Assembly (NCBI RefSeq): GCF_002874775.1
Contig: NZ_CP020991.1
Coordinates: forward strand, 2,518,451 to 2,582,450
Direction: 5' to 3'
From: Monoglobus pectinilyticus
GTDB taxonomy: Bacteria; Bacillota; Clostridia; Monoglobales; Monoglobaceae
DNA: 64,000 bases
Part shown: positions 55,982-64,000 of the stretch, piece after piece
How the letters are laid out: every line of letters starts with the position of its first letter
Position numbering within the stretch: the first letter of the stretch is position 1
Position numbers and translations under genes: made by a program
Notes under the pieces: generated by a model
Told to the model about the DNA's origin: nothing
Databases searched by the model: none
What the model saw: the letters and a program-made list of their open reading frames with translations, nothing else

Positions 55982-58564
55982 ATGGTAAGTACAGTTCAGG
56001 AACTTGAGCAGGAAATAAAAAAGGTAAGGAAAGCTCAGCAGGAGTTTGCGAAGTTCTCACAGAAACAGGTTGATGAAATATTTAAGGCTGCTGCTATAGC
56101 CGCCAATAAACAAAGACTGCCGCTTGCAAAGCAGGCGGTTGCAGAAACCGGAATGGGAGTAGTTGAGGATAAAGTAATAAAAAACAACTATGCAGCCGAG
56201 TATATTTACAATAAATACAAGAACACAAAAACATGCGGTGTTATTGAAGAAGATTCCGCTTATGGTACAAAGAGAATAGCTGAACCAATAGGCGTAATAG
56301 CTGCAGTAATACCGACTACTAACCCGACTTCAACAGCTATTTTTAAGACTTTGATTTCTTTAAAGACAAGAAACGGTATTATCATAAGCCCTCATCCCAG
56401 AGCAAAGCAATGTACTATTGACGCGGCGAGAATTGTATATGAAGCCGCTGTAAAAGCGGGTGCGCCTGAAAATATTATTTCATGGATAGATGTTCCGTCG
56501 CTTGAGCTCACAAACATGCTTATGGGAGAAGCTGATACTATTTTGGCAACCGGTGGTCCTGGAATGGTTAAGGCCGCATATTCATCAGGAAAGCCGGCGC
56601 TCGGTGTCGGAGCCGGAAACACACCTGCGATTATAGATGATACTGCCGACATTCTTTTGGCAGTTAGCTCAATAATTCATTCAAAGACTTTTGACAATGG
56701 TATGATTTGTGCTTCTGAGCAGTCGGTTATCGTACTTGATTCCGTATATTCAAAGGTTAAAAAAGAGTTTGCCGACAGAGGATGTTATTTCCTCAAAAAG
56801 AATGAGATTGACAAGGTTAGAAAGACCATTTTGATAAATGGAGCGCTTAACTCAAAGATTGTTGGTCAGTCTGCTTATACAATAGCGAAACTTTCAGGAG
56901 TTGATGTTCCTGAAACTGCTAAGATATTAATTGGTGAGGTCAGCAGTGTTGAACTCAGCGAAGAGTTTGCGCATGAGAAACTGTCTCCTGTTCTTGCGAT
57001 GTATAAAGCGAAAGATTTTGATGAAGCGATAGGAAAGGCGGAGCATTTGATTGCTGACGGCGGATATGGACACACCTCAAGCGTTTATCTGAATGCGGTT
57101 ACTGAAAAAGATAAACTCAACAAGTTCCAGGCCGCTATGAAAACCTGCCGTATATTGGTTAATACCCCGTCATCTCACGGAGGTATAGGAGACCTGTATA
57201 ACTTTGATTTAAACCCGTCACTAACGTTGGGATGCGGTTCATGGGGCGGCAACTCTGTGTCCGAAAATGTAGGAGTTAAGCATCTTATTAATATAAAAAC
57301 TGTTGCTGAGAGGAGAGAGAATATGCTTTGGTTCAGGGCTCCTGAGAAGGTTTACTTTAAGAAAGGCTGTCTGCCGGTAGCTCTTGAAGAGTTAGGCGTT
57401 ATGGGTAAGAAAAAGGCGTTTATTGTTACTGACAGTTTTCTGTACAGCAATGGTTATACCGACCCGGTTACAAACAAGTTGGATGAAATGGGGATTAAAT
57501 ACAGCGTATTTTCAGATGTAGCGCCTGACCCGACCCTTGCCTGCGCTATCGACGGCGCCAAAGCTATGACGGCGTTTGAGCCTGATTGTATTATAGCAAT
57601 CGGAGGCGGAAGCGCAATGGACGCTGGTAAAATTATGTGGGTTCTGTATGAACATCCTGAGGCTGACTTTATGGATATGGCAATGAGATTTATAGATATT
57701 CGCAAGCGTGTGTACACATTCCCGAAAATGGGAGAAAAGGCTATGTTTGTAGCAGTTCCGACATCTGCCGGTACCGGAAGTGAAGTTACTCCTTTTGCAG
57801 TAATAACCGACGGCGACAGCGGTGTTAAGTATCCGCTTGCTGATTACGAGCTTATGCCGAATATGGCTATTGTTGATGCTGATATGATGATGAATGCGCC
57901 CAAAGGTTTAACGAGCGCGTCAGGTATTGACGCTGTTTCACATGCTCTTGAAGCTTATGCTTCGGTTATGGCAACTGATTATACTGACGGTTTGGCTCTG
58001 CGCAGTCTTAAAATGATATTTGAATATTTGCCGAGAGCCTATGATAATGGTCCAAATGACCCGGTAGCGCGTGAAAAAATGGGAAATGCCGCTACTATGG
58101 CAGGTATGGCGTTTGCTAATGCTTTCTTAGGTATCTGTCACTCTATGGCGCATAAGCTTGGAGCCTTCCATCATCTGCCGCACGGTGTTGCAAACGCATT
58201 GATGCTTGAAGAGATTATGAGATTTAATGCTAGTGAAGTTCCTACAAAGATGGGAACGTTCTCGCAGTATGACCACCCTCATACTTTGGCAAGATATGCA
58301 GAAGTTGCTGATTATCTGGGATTTGGCGGAAAGACTGATGAAGAAAAACTTGAGAATCTTATCAAAGGCATAAATGAACTGAAAGAGAAAATAGGAATCA
58401 AGAAGACAATAAAAGATTATGGAGTGGACGAAAAAGTATTTTTGGATACGCTTGACGAAATGGTAGAGCAGGCATTCGATGATCAGTGCACCGGAGCAAA
58501 TCCGAGATATCCGCTTATGAAAGAAATTAAAGAGATGTATTTAAGGGCTTACTACGGCAAATAA
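55982..58564 (+). CDS. adhE: Bifunctional acetaldehyde-CoA / alcohol dehydrogenase
   Basis: Protein of 860 aa that reduces acetyl-CoA to acetaldehyde and then to ethanol, regenerating NAD+. The N-terminal half is a CoA-acylating aldehyde dehydrogenase, with the catalytic cysteine in NGMICASEQSV near 243 and ATGGPGMVKAAYSSGKPA near 197-214. The C-terminal half is an iron-containing alcohol dehydrogenase, with GGGSAMDAGK near 540 and metal histidines in HSMAHKLGAFHHLPHG near 720-735. AGAGGAG precedes the ATG. Two Rex-like sites over its promoter imply control by the NADH/NAD+ ratio, as in other fermentative Clostridia. Confidence 0.97.
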   Translation: MVSTVQELEQEIKKVRKAQQEFAKFSQKQVDEIFKAAAIAANKQRLPLAKQAVAETGMGVVEDKVIKNNYAAEYIYNKYKNTKTCGVIEEDSAYGTKRIAEPIGVIAAVIPTTNPTSTAIFKTLISLKTRNGIIISPHPRAKQCTIDAARIVYEAAVKAGAPENIISWIDVPSLELTNMLMGEADTILATGGPGMVKAAYSSGKPALGVGAGNTPAIIDDTADILLAVSSIIHSKTFDNGMICASEQSVIVLDSVYSKVKKEFADRGCYFLKKNEIDKVRKTILINGALNSKIVGQSAYTIAKLSGVDVPETAKILIGEVSSVELSEEFAHEKLSPVLAMYKAKDFDEAIGKAEHLIADGGYGHTSSVYLNAVTEKDKLNKFQAAMKTCRILVNTPSSHGGIGDLYNFDLNPSLTLGCGSWGGNSVSENVGVKHLINIKTVAERRENMLWFRAPEKVYFKKGCLPVALEELGVMGKKKAFIVTDSFLYSNGYTDPVTNKLDEMGIKYSVFSDVAPDPTLACAIDGAKAMTAFEPDCIIAIGGGSAMDAGKIMWVLYEHPEADFMDMAMRFIDIRKRVYTFPKMGEKAMFVAVPTSAGTGSEVTPFAVITDGDSGVKYPLADYELMPNMAIVDADMMMNAPKGLTSASGIDAVSHALEAYASVMATDYTDGLALRSLKMIFEYLPRAYDNGPNDPVAREKMGNAATMAGMAFANAFLGICHSMAHKLGAFHHLPHGVANALMLEEIMRFNASEVPTKMGTFSQYDHPHTLARYAEVADYLGFGGKTDEEKLENLIKGINELKEKIGIKKTIKDYGVDEKVFLDTLDEMVEQAFDDQCTGANPRYPLMKEIKEMYLRAYYGK

Positions 58565-58594
58565 ATATTGATTAACCGTTGTTGGTTTGTTATA

Positions 58595-58696
58595 ATTAAT
58601 TTAAGAGAATCCCGCCGTTGGCGGGCTCCGCTTAAATTTTCAGCGTCGAAAATTCGCCGCTGAAACATTGAATAACGGGGCAAAACCCCTTATTGA
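58595..58696 (+). repeat. Three-hairpin element, copy 1
   Basis: Unit of 102 bp. Hairpin a: TTTAAG / CTTAAA closing CCCGCCG ttg GCGGG. Hairpin b: TTTTCAGCGTCG / CGCCGCTGAAA. Hairpin c: AATAACGGGG caaaa CCCCTTATT. It follows the adhE stop by about 30 bp; hairpin c may contribute to termination. Confidence 0.75.
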
Positions 58697-58798
58697 ATTA
58701 ATTTAAGAGTATCCTGCCGTTGGCAGCTCCGCTTAAATTTTCAGCGCCGCAAACCGCCGCTGATACATTGGATAAAGGGCAAAACCCATTATTTGATA
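58697..58798 (+). repeat. Three-hairpin element, copy 2
   Basis: Direct tandem copy at a 102-bp period. Stems are kept but bases change on both sides. Hairpin a: TTTAAG / CTTAAA closing CTGCCG ttg GCAG. Hairpin b: TTTTCAGCGCCG / CGCCGCTGA. Hairpin c: AAAGGG caaaa CCCATT. It ends about 45 bp before the next gene. Confidence 0.75.
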
Positions 58799-58842
58799 TT
58801 GTTAACAATAGGTCACGTTGATTCTGAAAGGAGCAAACAATT

Positions 58843-59592
58843 ATGAAGTACGAAAAAATTCTTGCCGAGAGACCCGATAAGGTTATTTATAAAGACGGCG
58901 AAAATGCTTTAAAAGTTTTTAATTCCAATTATTCTAAAGCAGATATATTGAACGAAGCGTTGAATCAGGCCAGAGTTGAGGAAACTGGATTAAATATACC
59001 TGCGCTGAACCAGGTTACAATGATTGACGGACAGTGGGTTATTTCCACAAAATTTATTGAAGGAAAAACGCTTGCCCAGTTAATGGATGAGAATCCTGAG
59101 AAACTTGATGAATATCTTAACTTATTTGTTGATTTGCAGCTGGAAATGAATAAGGAGACTGTTCCTCTTTTGAACAAGTTAAAAGATAAGATGAACAGAA
59201 AAATAAGCGAGTCCGGGTACGACGCTACTACGAGATATGAGCTGCACACCCGCCTTGAGAGTATGCCAAAGCATACAAAGCTTTGCCATGGTGATTTTAA
59301 CCCGAGCAATATTATTGTCACCGATAACGGAACCCCATATATTCTTGACTGGTCACACGCTACACAAGGAAATGCCAGCGCTGATGTTGCAAGAACATAC
59401 TTGCTGTTTTGTTTAGACGGCAAAGAGGAGCTTGCTGACAAATATCTTGATTTGTTCTGCAAAAAGAGCGACACAGCAAAACAGTATGTTCAGAAATGGA
59501 TGCCTGTTGTTGCGGCATCGCAGTCTGTAAAGGGCAAGCCTGAAGAAAAGGAATTTTTAGACAGATGGGTTAACGTGGTAGAGTACGAATAA
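58843..59592 (+). CDS. APH/choline-kinase-like phosphotransferase
   Basis: Protein of 249 aa with a protein-kinase-like fold. The nucleotide-binding start is KVIYKDGENALKVFNSNYSK, with the usual lysine near 25. The catalytic loop is LCHGDFNPSNII near 147-158 (HxDxxxxN type), and the metal aspartate is in ILDWSHAT near 168. Such proteins phosphorylate small alcohols (aminoglycosides, choline, thiamine and others); the substrate here is unknown, and resistance should not be assumed. AAAGGAG precedes the ATG. It sits directly after the duplicated three-hairpin element. Confidence 0.85.
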   Translation: MKYEKILAERPDKVIYKDGENALKVFNSNYSKADILNEALNQARVEETGLNIPALNQVTMIDGQWVISTKFIEGKTLAQLMDENPEKLDEYLNLFVDLQLEMNKETVPLLNKLKDKMNRKISESGYDATTRYELHTRLESMPKHTKLCHGDFNPSNIIVTDNGTPYILDWSHATQGNASADVARTYLLFCLDGKEELADKYLDLFCKKSDTAKQYVQKWMPVVAASQSVKGKPEEKEFLDRWVNVVEYE

Positions 59593-59652
59593 GAAATAAG
59601 TTTTGGAAACTCTAAAAGGACTGTAAAAAGTCATTTTTAAGAAAAACAATAA

Positions 59653-59698
59653 AAACCATTGTAAAAAGACTTTTATTGTCTAAATACAATGGTTTTTT
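59653..59698. terminator. Terminator after the APH-like gene
   Basis: AAACCATTGT / ACAATGGTTT outer stem with an inner AGAC / GTCT, then TTTT. Confidence 0.82.
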
Positions 59699-59818
59699 AT
59701 TATTTATATATTTTATTGTGCTGTATGACAATCTGATTATAGTCTTTTTATATTCTGTTTGGTTCTTTTTAATTTATTATATTTTTTAATATAATAACAG
59801 ATTCAATAATATTTTTTG

Positions 59819-60223
59819 TTACAGTGCAACATTCATTAACGTTAGTATAAATATTATTATCAAAGCACAGATATATAATTTAGCTTCTTTTCGTATTGCC
59901 TTTAAGTTTGGGTCGTTTTCATAATCCGTATTAAATAAAGTTTGAAGACCAATGAAAATAGGACGTTTAACTTCTTTCTTTCCGGTGACAAGAACGTTAT
60001 AATATCTGTCATATAGGTCGTGATGATAAGTCTTTATGTATTTATCCCCTTTTTTTGCGATGTCAAAATATGCAAACACCATTACCATTAATGATAAAAA
60101 GAAATAAACGCCTTTAAACCATCCTTGTAAATCTCCGCCGCTTCTGAGAGTAGAAAAGACTACGTACAATGCTCCGCAGATTATTAAATATACGTATAAA
60201 TGTGATTTATATCTTGTTTCCAT
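59819..60223 (-). CDS. Small membrane protein of unknown function
   Basis: Protein of 134 aa with three or four hydrophobic helices (about 8-28, 36-55 and 112-132). A soluble middle part contains YHHDLYDRYYNVLVTGKKEV. GGAG lies eight bases before the ATG. It is isolated between the APH-like gene and the hydrogenase operon and points the other way. No family recognised. Confidence 0.65.
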   Translation of the reverse strand: METRYKSHLYVYLIICGALYVVFSTLRSGGDLQGWFKGVYFFLSLMVMVFAYFDIAKKGDKYIKTYHHDLYDRYYNVLVTGKKEVKRPIFIGLQTLFNTDYENDPNLKAIRKEAKLYICALIIIFILTLMNVAL

Positions 60224-60514
60224 TTTGTTTTCTCCATTTCATAATACATCATGTGAGATTATTTTAACATCAAGGCAAAAGCTTGTCAACCTTAATTATA
60301 TTTTAGTTATATTATTTGTATTGAAGGTATATATATTATTTTAATTTATAAAAAGTAATGTGTTAAATATATAACATATAATTAAAAATCAGTGTTGCAA
60401 AAGGTAATTTTTTGTGATACACTTATAAAGTCTGGGCTATGTTGTGAATGTGGTTTTCAGACCATTCTAAATATAGGAAATACAGTAAATATTACATACG
60501 GGAGGTCTCATAAA

Positions 60515-60994
60515 ATGGCTATACCATTTAAGGGAACAAAGGAACAAGAGGAACAGCTGAAAGCGGTGATTGAATCTCATAAGGGAGAGAAAGGTGCCAC
60601 TATTCCGGTGCTTCACGAAGCCCAGGAGATATATGGCTATCTTCCTATTGAGGTTCAGGAAATGATTTCTGAGGGTCTTGACGTGCCTCTTGCAGAAATA
60701 TATGGAATCGTTACTTTTTATACCCAATTTTCTCTTAATCCTAAAGGGGTTTATCCTATAGGAGTCTGTCTTGGAACAGCCTGTTATGTCAAGGGCAGCG
60801 GAGAAATACTTGATAAAATGAAGGAAATATTAGGCATAGATGTTGGAGAATGCACAGCTGACGGCAAGTTCTCATTGGACGCTACCAGGTGTATAGGAGC
60901 GTGCGGCTTAGCTCCTGTTATTACTATTGGTGACGATGTTCACGGCAGATTGACCGCCGACCAGGTTGAGGATATATTAAAACAGTATCAGTAG
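60515..60994 (+). CDS. nuoE: NuoE/HndA-like [2Fe-2S] subunit
   Basis: Thioredoxin-like [2Fe-2S] protein of 159 aa, the 24-kDa subunit class of NADH dehydrogenases and NAD(P)-linked [FeFe] hydrogenases. Cluster cysteines are in GVCLGTACYVKG (about 83 and 88) and CIGACGLAP (about 125 and 129). The N-terminal helical part (LHEAQEIYGYLPIEVQEMI) is typical. The start is the ATG after GGGAGG; the frame is open upstream to 60392 without support. It opens a gene run with hydrogenase-related regulators, so it most likely serves an electron-bifurcating hydrogenase whose other subunits lie beyond this window. Confidence 0.92.
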   Translation: MAIPFKGTKEQEEQLKAVIESHKGEKGATIPVLHEAQEIYGYLPIEVQEMISEGLDVPLAEIYGIVTFYTQFSLNPKGVYPIGVCLGTACYVKGSGEILDKMKEILGIDVGECTADGKFSLDATRCIGACGLAPVITIGDDVHGRLTADQVEDILKQYQ

Positions 60995-61001
60995 AATAAA
61001 A

Positions 61002-61064
61002 GTTAATGCATAATTTATAATTCATTTTTATATATGAATTATGAGTTGTGAGTTGTGCATTAAG
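61002..61064. repeat. Palindromic element between nuoE and the DRTGG gene
   Basis: TTAATGCATAA..ATAATTCAT / ATGAATTAT..TTGTGCATTAA, an imperfect hairpin of about 63 nt with no T-run. It resembles small dispersed palindromes but no other copy was seen here. Confidence 0.5.
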
Positions 61065-61123
61065 TTAATATATTTGTTCAAATTTTTGAACTCTGTTTAT
61101 AACCAAGTATAAAGGGGTGGCTT

Positions 61124-61492
61124 ATGCTATTATCTGATGTTAAAGCGGAAATAAATGCTCAGGTCTTGACCGGAGAAAATGATGAAAGCCTTGGAGCGGT
61201 TGATATACATAACGCTTGCGGCAGTGATTTGATGAGCGACGTGTTGGCTTTTGTTAAAGACCAAAGTCTCTTGCTTACCGGGCTTGTTAATCCACAGGTC
61301 GTTAGAACTGCAGAGATGATGGATATCATAGCTATATGTTTTGTTAGAGGAAAAACTCCGCCCGAAAGTCTTATTGAGCTTGCGAAAGAGCAGGGAATAG
61401 TCCTTCTGAGCACAAAGCTGCCTATGTATACCGCATGCGGCAGACTTTACAGAAAGGGTTTGGAGGGCAGGAAAGATGCAGAAACATTATGA
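61124..61492 (+). CDS. DRTGG-domain protein
   Basis: Protein of 122 aa consisting of a single DRTGG-type domain (VNPQVVRTAEMMDIIAICFVRGKTPPESLIELAKEQGI). This domain is known from phosphotransacetylase and CBS proteins and is common as a stand-alone gene in clostridial hydrogenase loci. It probably binds a small ligand; function unknown. It overlaps the next gene by 17 nt, indicating coupling. Confidence 0.8.
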   Translation: MLLSDVKAEINAQVLTGENDESLGAVDIHNACGSDLMSDVLAFVKDQSLLLTGLVNPQVVRTAEMMDIIAICFVRGKTPPESLIELAKEQGIVLLSTKLPMYTACGRLYRKGLEGRKDAETL

Positions 61493-61886
61493 TGTAGACG
61501 GCCATGATTTTTCGATAGCAGGGGAAGCTTCCAGCAATTTTAAAAGTTATCTTAAGAAGCTGGGTATAGCGCCTGAGGTTATACGCCGAGTTGCCATAGC
61601 GATGTATGAAGCTGAAATAAATACAATAATACACGGCGGCGGCGGAATATGCGACGCCGAGGTGTCAAAGGACAGAATTACGATTACTTTCAGAGACCAT
61701 GGTCCCGGAATTAAAGATATAGATTTAGCCATGCAGGAAGGGTATTCAACCGCCAGCGACCAAATTCGTGAAATGGGTTTCGGCGCCGGAATGGGGCTTC
61801 CTAATATAAAAAAATATACGGACGGCATGAATATAGATTCAAAAGTTGGGGTAGGTACAACGGTAGAACTTATTATAAATATATGA
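61476..61886 (+). CDS. HATPase-domain protein (RsbW/SpoIIAB-like)
   Basis: Protein of 136 aa with a GHKL ATPase fold. N box EAEINTIIHG near 48-57, G1 box DHGPGIKDID near 72-81, and G2 box GFGAGMGLPNIKKY near 100-113. It is small like anti-sigma kinases and lacks a histidine-phosphotransfer domain. In this operon type it is thought to act as a redox-linked signalling kinase with the adjacent [FeFe]-hydrogenase-like protein; partners are not proven. It overlaps the DRTGG gene and is 9 nt before the next. Confidence 0.88.
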   Translation: MQKHYDVDGHDFSIAGEASSNFKSYLKKLGIAPEVIRRVAIAMYEAEINTIIHGGGGICDAEVSKDRITITFRDHGPGIKDIDLAMQEGYSTASDQIREMGFGAGMGLPNIKKYTDGMNIDSKVGVGTTVELIINI

Positions 61887-61895
61887 GGTGAGGGT

Positions 61896-63188
61896 ATGTC
61901 ATACTTTCATTCCGTCACACTTGATAAAGATAAGTGCAGGGGCTGTACAAATTGTATAAAGCGCTGCCCTACTGAAGCTATCAGAGTCAGAGGCGGAAAA
62001 GCCAAGATAATAAAAGGCCGCTGTATCGACTGCGGCGAATGTATTAGGGTTTGCCCATACCATGCAAAACGGGCGGTAACAGATGATTTTGAGGAACTGA
62101 AAAATTATAAATATAATATCGCCTTGCCTGCGCCTTCTTTATACGGACAGTTCAGCGACATAAGCGATATAAACGTTATACTCACCGGCCTTTTAAAAAT
62201 AGGATTTGACGATGTTTTTGAGGTTGCCAGGGGCGCTGAGTATATAAGCGCGGCGACGAAAGAGATATATAAAAACCGGAGCGGTTCAAAGCCGTTTATA
62301 AGCAGCGCGTGTCCGGCTGTTATAAGGCTTATCAGGGTCAGATTCCCTAATCTGATTGACAGCATTATTGACCTTATTTCACCAATGGAAACTGCCGGCC
62401 GTTTAGCAAGGAAAGAAGCCGTCCAAAAGACCGGACTTAAAAATGAAGAAATTGGGGTGTTTTTTATAACCCCATGTCCAGCCAAAATGACCAGTATAAA
62501 ATCTCCGTTGACTTTGGATAAATCTGAAATAAGCGGGGCAATATCAGTTAATGATGTGTTTGCAAAGCTTTTTCCGATTATAGGAGATATAAAGGAGCCA
62601 AAAGCTCTTATGAAATCTTCCCTGAGCGGAGTATATTGGTCCAGAAGCGGAGGGGAAGCGGACGGCGCGGCTATAGAAAATTATATAGCTGTTGACGGAA
62701 TTGAAAATGTTATTAAAATACTTGAGGAAATCGAAGACGATAAGGTTTCCGGTATTGACTTTATTGAACTGTCAGCTTGTCTCGGCGGATGTGTGGGCGG
62801 CGTTTTGAATGTTGTCAATAGCTATGTAGCTAAAAATCATATAAAGAATATATCAAAAACTTTACACAACAGACCATGCGAAACAAAAGATATAGATTTG
62901 GGTTCTCTGTCATGTTCAAAAAAGCTGGAGTATGAGCCGGTTATGGAACTGGATGATGATTTTGACAAGGCTATGGAAATGATGGATGAGCTTGAGAAAA
63001 TATATGATTCTCTGCCTCAGCTGGACTGCGGATCATGCGGCGCTCCGTCCTGTAAAGCTTTGGCCGAGGATATAGTGAGAGGTTTTGCCGATGAGAGTTT
63101 TTGTATAGTAAATATGAAAGCTAAGGTTCAGGAACTTGCTACTGAGCTTTTGGCGTCAGATAAAGATAACCGTGAAGAGGAGGAGTAA
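61896..63188 (+). CDS. Ferredoxin-[FeFe]-hydrogenase-like protein, probably sensory
   Basis: Protein of 430 aa. N-terminal 2x[4Fe-4S] ferredoxin domain (CRGCTNCIKRCP, CIDCGECIRVCP; about 14-55). The H-cluster-type domain has cysteines in SSACPAV (about 138), ITPCPAKMTSI (about 193) and ELSACLGGCVGG (about 294-298). A C-terminal four-cysteine Fe-S domain (DCGSCGAPSCKALAEDI..SFC) lies near 375-408. All H-cluster cysteines are present. The surrounding motifs are simpler than in catalytic HydA (no TSCCPxW, and the last motif has GGVLN instead of GGGQ), and there is no PAS domain. A redox or H2 sensor acting with the neighbouring HATPase is the likely role. Confidence 0.88.
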   Translation: MSYFHSVTLDKDKCRGCTNCIKRCPTEAIRVRGGKAKIIKGRCIDCGECIRVCPYHAKRAVTDDFEELKNYKYNIALPAPSLYGQFSDISDINVILTGLLKIGFDDVFEVARGAEYISAATKEIYKNRSGSKPFISSACPAVIRLIRVRFPNLIDSIIDLISPMETAGRLARKEAVQKTGLKNEEIGVFFITPCPAKMTSIKSPLTLDKSEISGAISVNDVFAKLFPIIGDIKEPKALMKSSLSGVYWSRSGGEADGAAIENYIAVDGIENVIKILEEIEDDKVSGIDFIELSACLGGCVGGVLNVVNSYVAKNHIKNISKTLHNRPCETKDIDLGSLSCSKKLEYEPVMELDDDFDKAMEMMDELEKIYDSLPQLDCGSCGAPSCKALAEDIVRGFADESFCIVNMKAKVQELATELLASDKDNREEEE

Positions 63189-63192
63189 CTCT

Positions 63193-63534
63193 ATGAAAAT
63201 ATCAGATTTAGTTAAATTTGGCGAGTATGAGATTTTAACCAATCCTGACTATGAGGATAAAGAAATCACAGGCTGTTATATAGGTGATTTGCTTAGCTGG
63301 GTAATGGGCAGAGCTAACAGCGGAGATATGTGGATTACAGTTATGAGCAATATAAATATTGTTGCTGTTGCCACATTGTCAGACGCTTCATGTATTGTTC
63401 TTGCCGAGGATGTGGATGTTGAAAGCGGAATTATAGATAAGGCCAATTCCCAAAACGTTGTTATTTTGAAGACAGCAAAAACGAGTTATGAAGCGGCTGT
63501 TGATTATTATAAATTAAGCAGTAAAAATGTTTAG
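63193..63534 (+). CDS. Second DRTGG-type domain protein
   Basis: Protein of 113 aa (MKISDLVKFGEYEILTNPDYEDKEITGCYIGDLLSWVMG). It is similar in kind to the DRTGG proteins of hydrogenase loci, with the ligand-binding-type segment VAVATLSDASCIVLAE. The start is the ATG after GGAGGAG; the frame is open upstream inside the hydrogenase-like gene. It overlaps the PHP gene by 8 nt. Confidence 0.78.
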   Translation: MKISDLVKFGEYEILTNPDYEDKEITGCYIGDLLSWVMGRANSGDMWITVMSNINIVAVATLSDASCIVLAEDVDVESGIIDKANSQNVVILKTAKTSYEAAVDYYKLSSKNV

Positions 63535-64000
63535 CTATGATTTTCATATTCATTCGGCATTGTCGCCCTGCGGCAGTATGGATATGACTCCGGGCAATAT
63601 AGTTAATATGGCTAAGCTTTTAGAGATTGACGCCATAGCTGTAACTGACCATAACACTATTGGAAATGCTGAAGCTGTTATGAAGGCAGGAAAAAGTATA
63701 GGCGTATCTGTTGTTCCGGGTATGGAGGTGGAAACTTCCGAGGGTGTTCATGTGCTTACTCTGTATCCGAATATGGAGCGTGCTAGGGAAGTTTCGAATT
63801 TTGTATACAGCCGGCTTCCGGATATAGAAAATAAGCCGGAGATTTTTGGAATTCAGGCTTATATGGATGAAAACGACAATATTATTGACTATGAGAAAAA
63901 ACTGCTCATATCGTCGGCTTCTATATCTATAAGCGAGCTTTTTTATATTGTTAATGAAGCGGGCGGATTGTTTTCGCCGGCCCATGTCGATAGGGATTCA
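63527..64000 (+). CDS. PHP-domain metal-dependent phosphoesterase (partial, runs off the window)
   Basis: The first 158 residues are visible. It starts MFSYDFHIHSALSPCG, the first PHP metal motif (HxH). AIAVTDHNTIGN near 40 is the second motif, PGMEVETSEGVHV near 66-78 the third, and FSPAHVDRD at the very end the next histidine. PHP proteins of this kind hydrolyse phosphodiesters or nucleotides. Its ATG overlaps the previous stop by 8 nt, so it is part of the hydrogenase-associated operon. Confidence 0.88.
   Translation, partial: MFSYDFHIHSALSPCGSMDMTPGNIVNMAKLLEIDAIAVTDHNTIGNAEAVMKAGKSIGVSVVPGMEVETSEGVHVLTLYPNMERAREVSNFVYSRLPDIENKPEIFGIQAYMDENDNIIDYEKKLLISSASISISELFYIVNEAGGLFSPAHVDRDS

Noticed and set aside
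58843-59592. Aminoglycoside resistance gene
   Set aside because: Only the general APH/choline-kinase fold motifs are visible; substrate cannot be inferred, so resistance was not called.
61896-63188. Catalytic HydA hydrogenase
   Set aside because: The active-site motifs around the H-cluster cysteines are reduced compared with HydA and the neighbours are signalling-type genes; a sensory role fits better.

Overview
The window looks like chromosomal DNA of a low-GC, strictly anaerobic, fermentative Firmicute of class Clostridia. The evidence is AT-rich intergenic DNA, strong AGGAGG/GAGGTG ribosome sites, and Clostridia-type neighbourhoods (cysE-cysS-mrnC, DUF1385-prmC, rpsO-pnp, nuoE-DRTGG-HATPase-[FeFe]-hydrogenase-like). 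It also has bifunctional AdhE with Rex-type operators and a long type-2-like IleRS. Genus and species cannot be fixed from the sequence alone.

Layout. 0.1-5 kb: an exported stalk/RCC1 protein, RNase P RNA and the serC-serA serine operon, all on the minus strand. 5-13.7 kb: plus-strand run dnaE, birA, a membrane-anchored trypsin-like protease, DUF1275, DUF1385 and prmC. 14.3-28.7 kb: accessory minus-strand surface/secretome region with a polysaccharide deacetylase, three subtilases and a dead IS3 copy. Two of the subtilases are 1240-1266 aa paralogues with near-identical RCC1 tails, and a tandem array of about 340-bp structured repeats lies between them. 29-35.3 kb: accessory island holding a DpnII-type (GATC) restriction-modification cassette between direct repeats, then a phage/ICE-like immunity switch (two XRE regulators, two ImmA/IrrE proteases, four evenly built operators). 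35.6-37.5 kb: repeat debris and an intact IS110-family element. Its leader can be read as a bridge RNA whose loops match both the target flanks and the element ends. 38-51.3 kb: core genes cysE, cysS, mrnC, yitT, ligA, rpsO, pnp, yjbQ, an SDR and ileS. 52-55 kb: envelope genes (Lys-rich membrane protein, Wzy/O-antigen-ligase-like protein, DUF4330). 56-64 kb: fermentation and redox genes. These are adhE with two Rex-like sites, a duplicated three-hairpin element, an APH-like kinase, and a hydrogenase-associated operon (nuoE, DRTGG, HATPase, [FeFe]-hydrogenase-like protein, DRTGG, PHP) that runs off the end.

The most unusual content is non-coding. There is a dispersed family of double-hairpin repeats whose stems change sequence but keep pairing inside constant linkers. 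There is also a tandem pair of three-hairpin units after adhE, and an IS110 bridge RNA whose guides can be assigned by eye. No CRISPR array, tRNA, rRNA operon, T-box or recognised metabolite riboswitch was seen.
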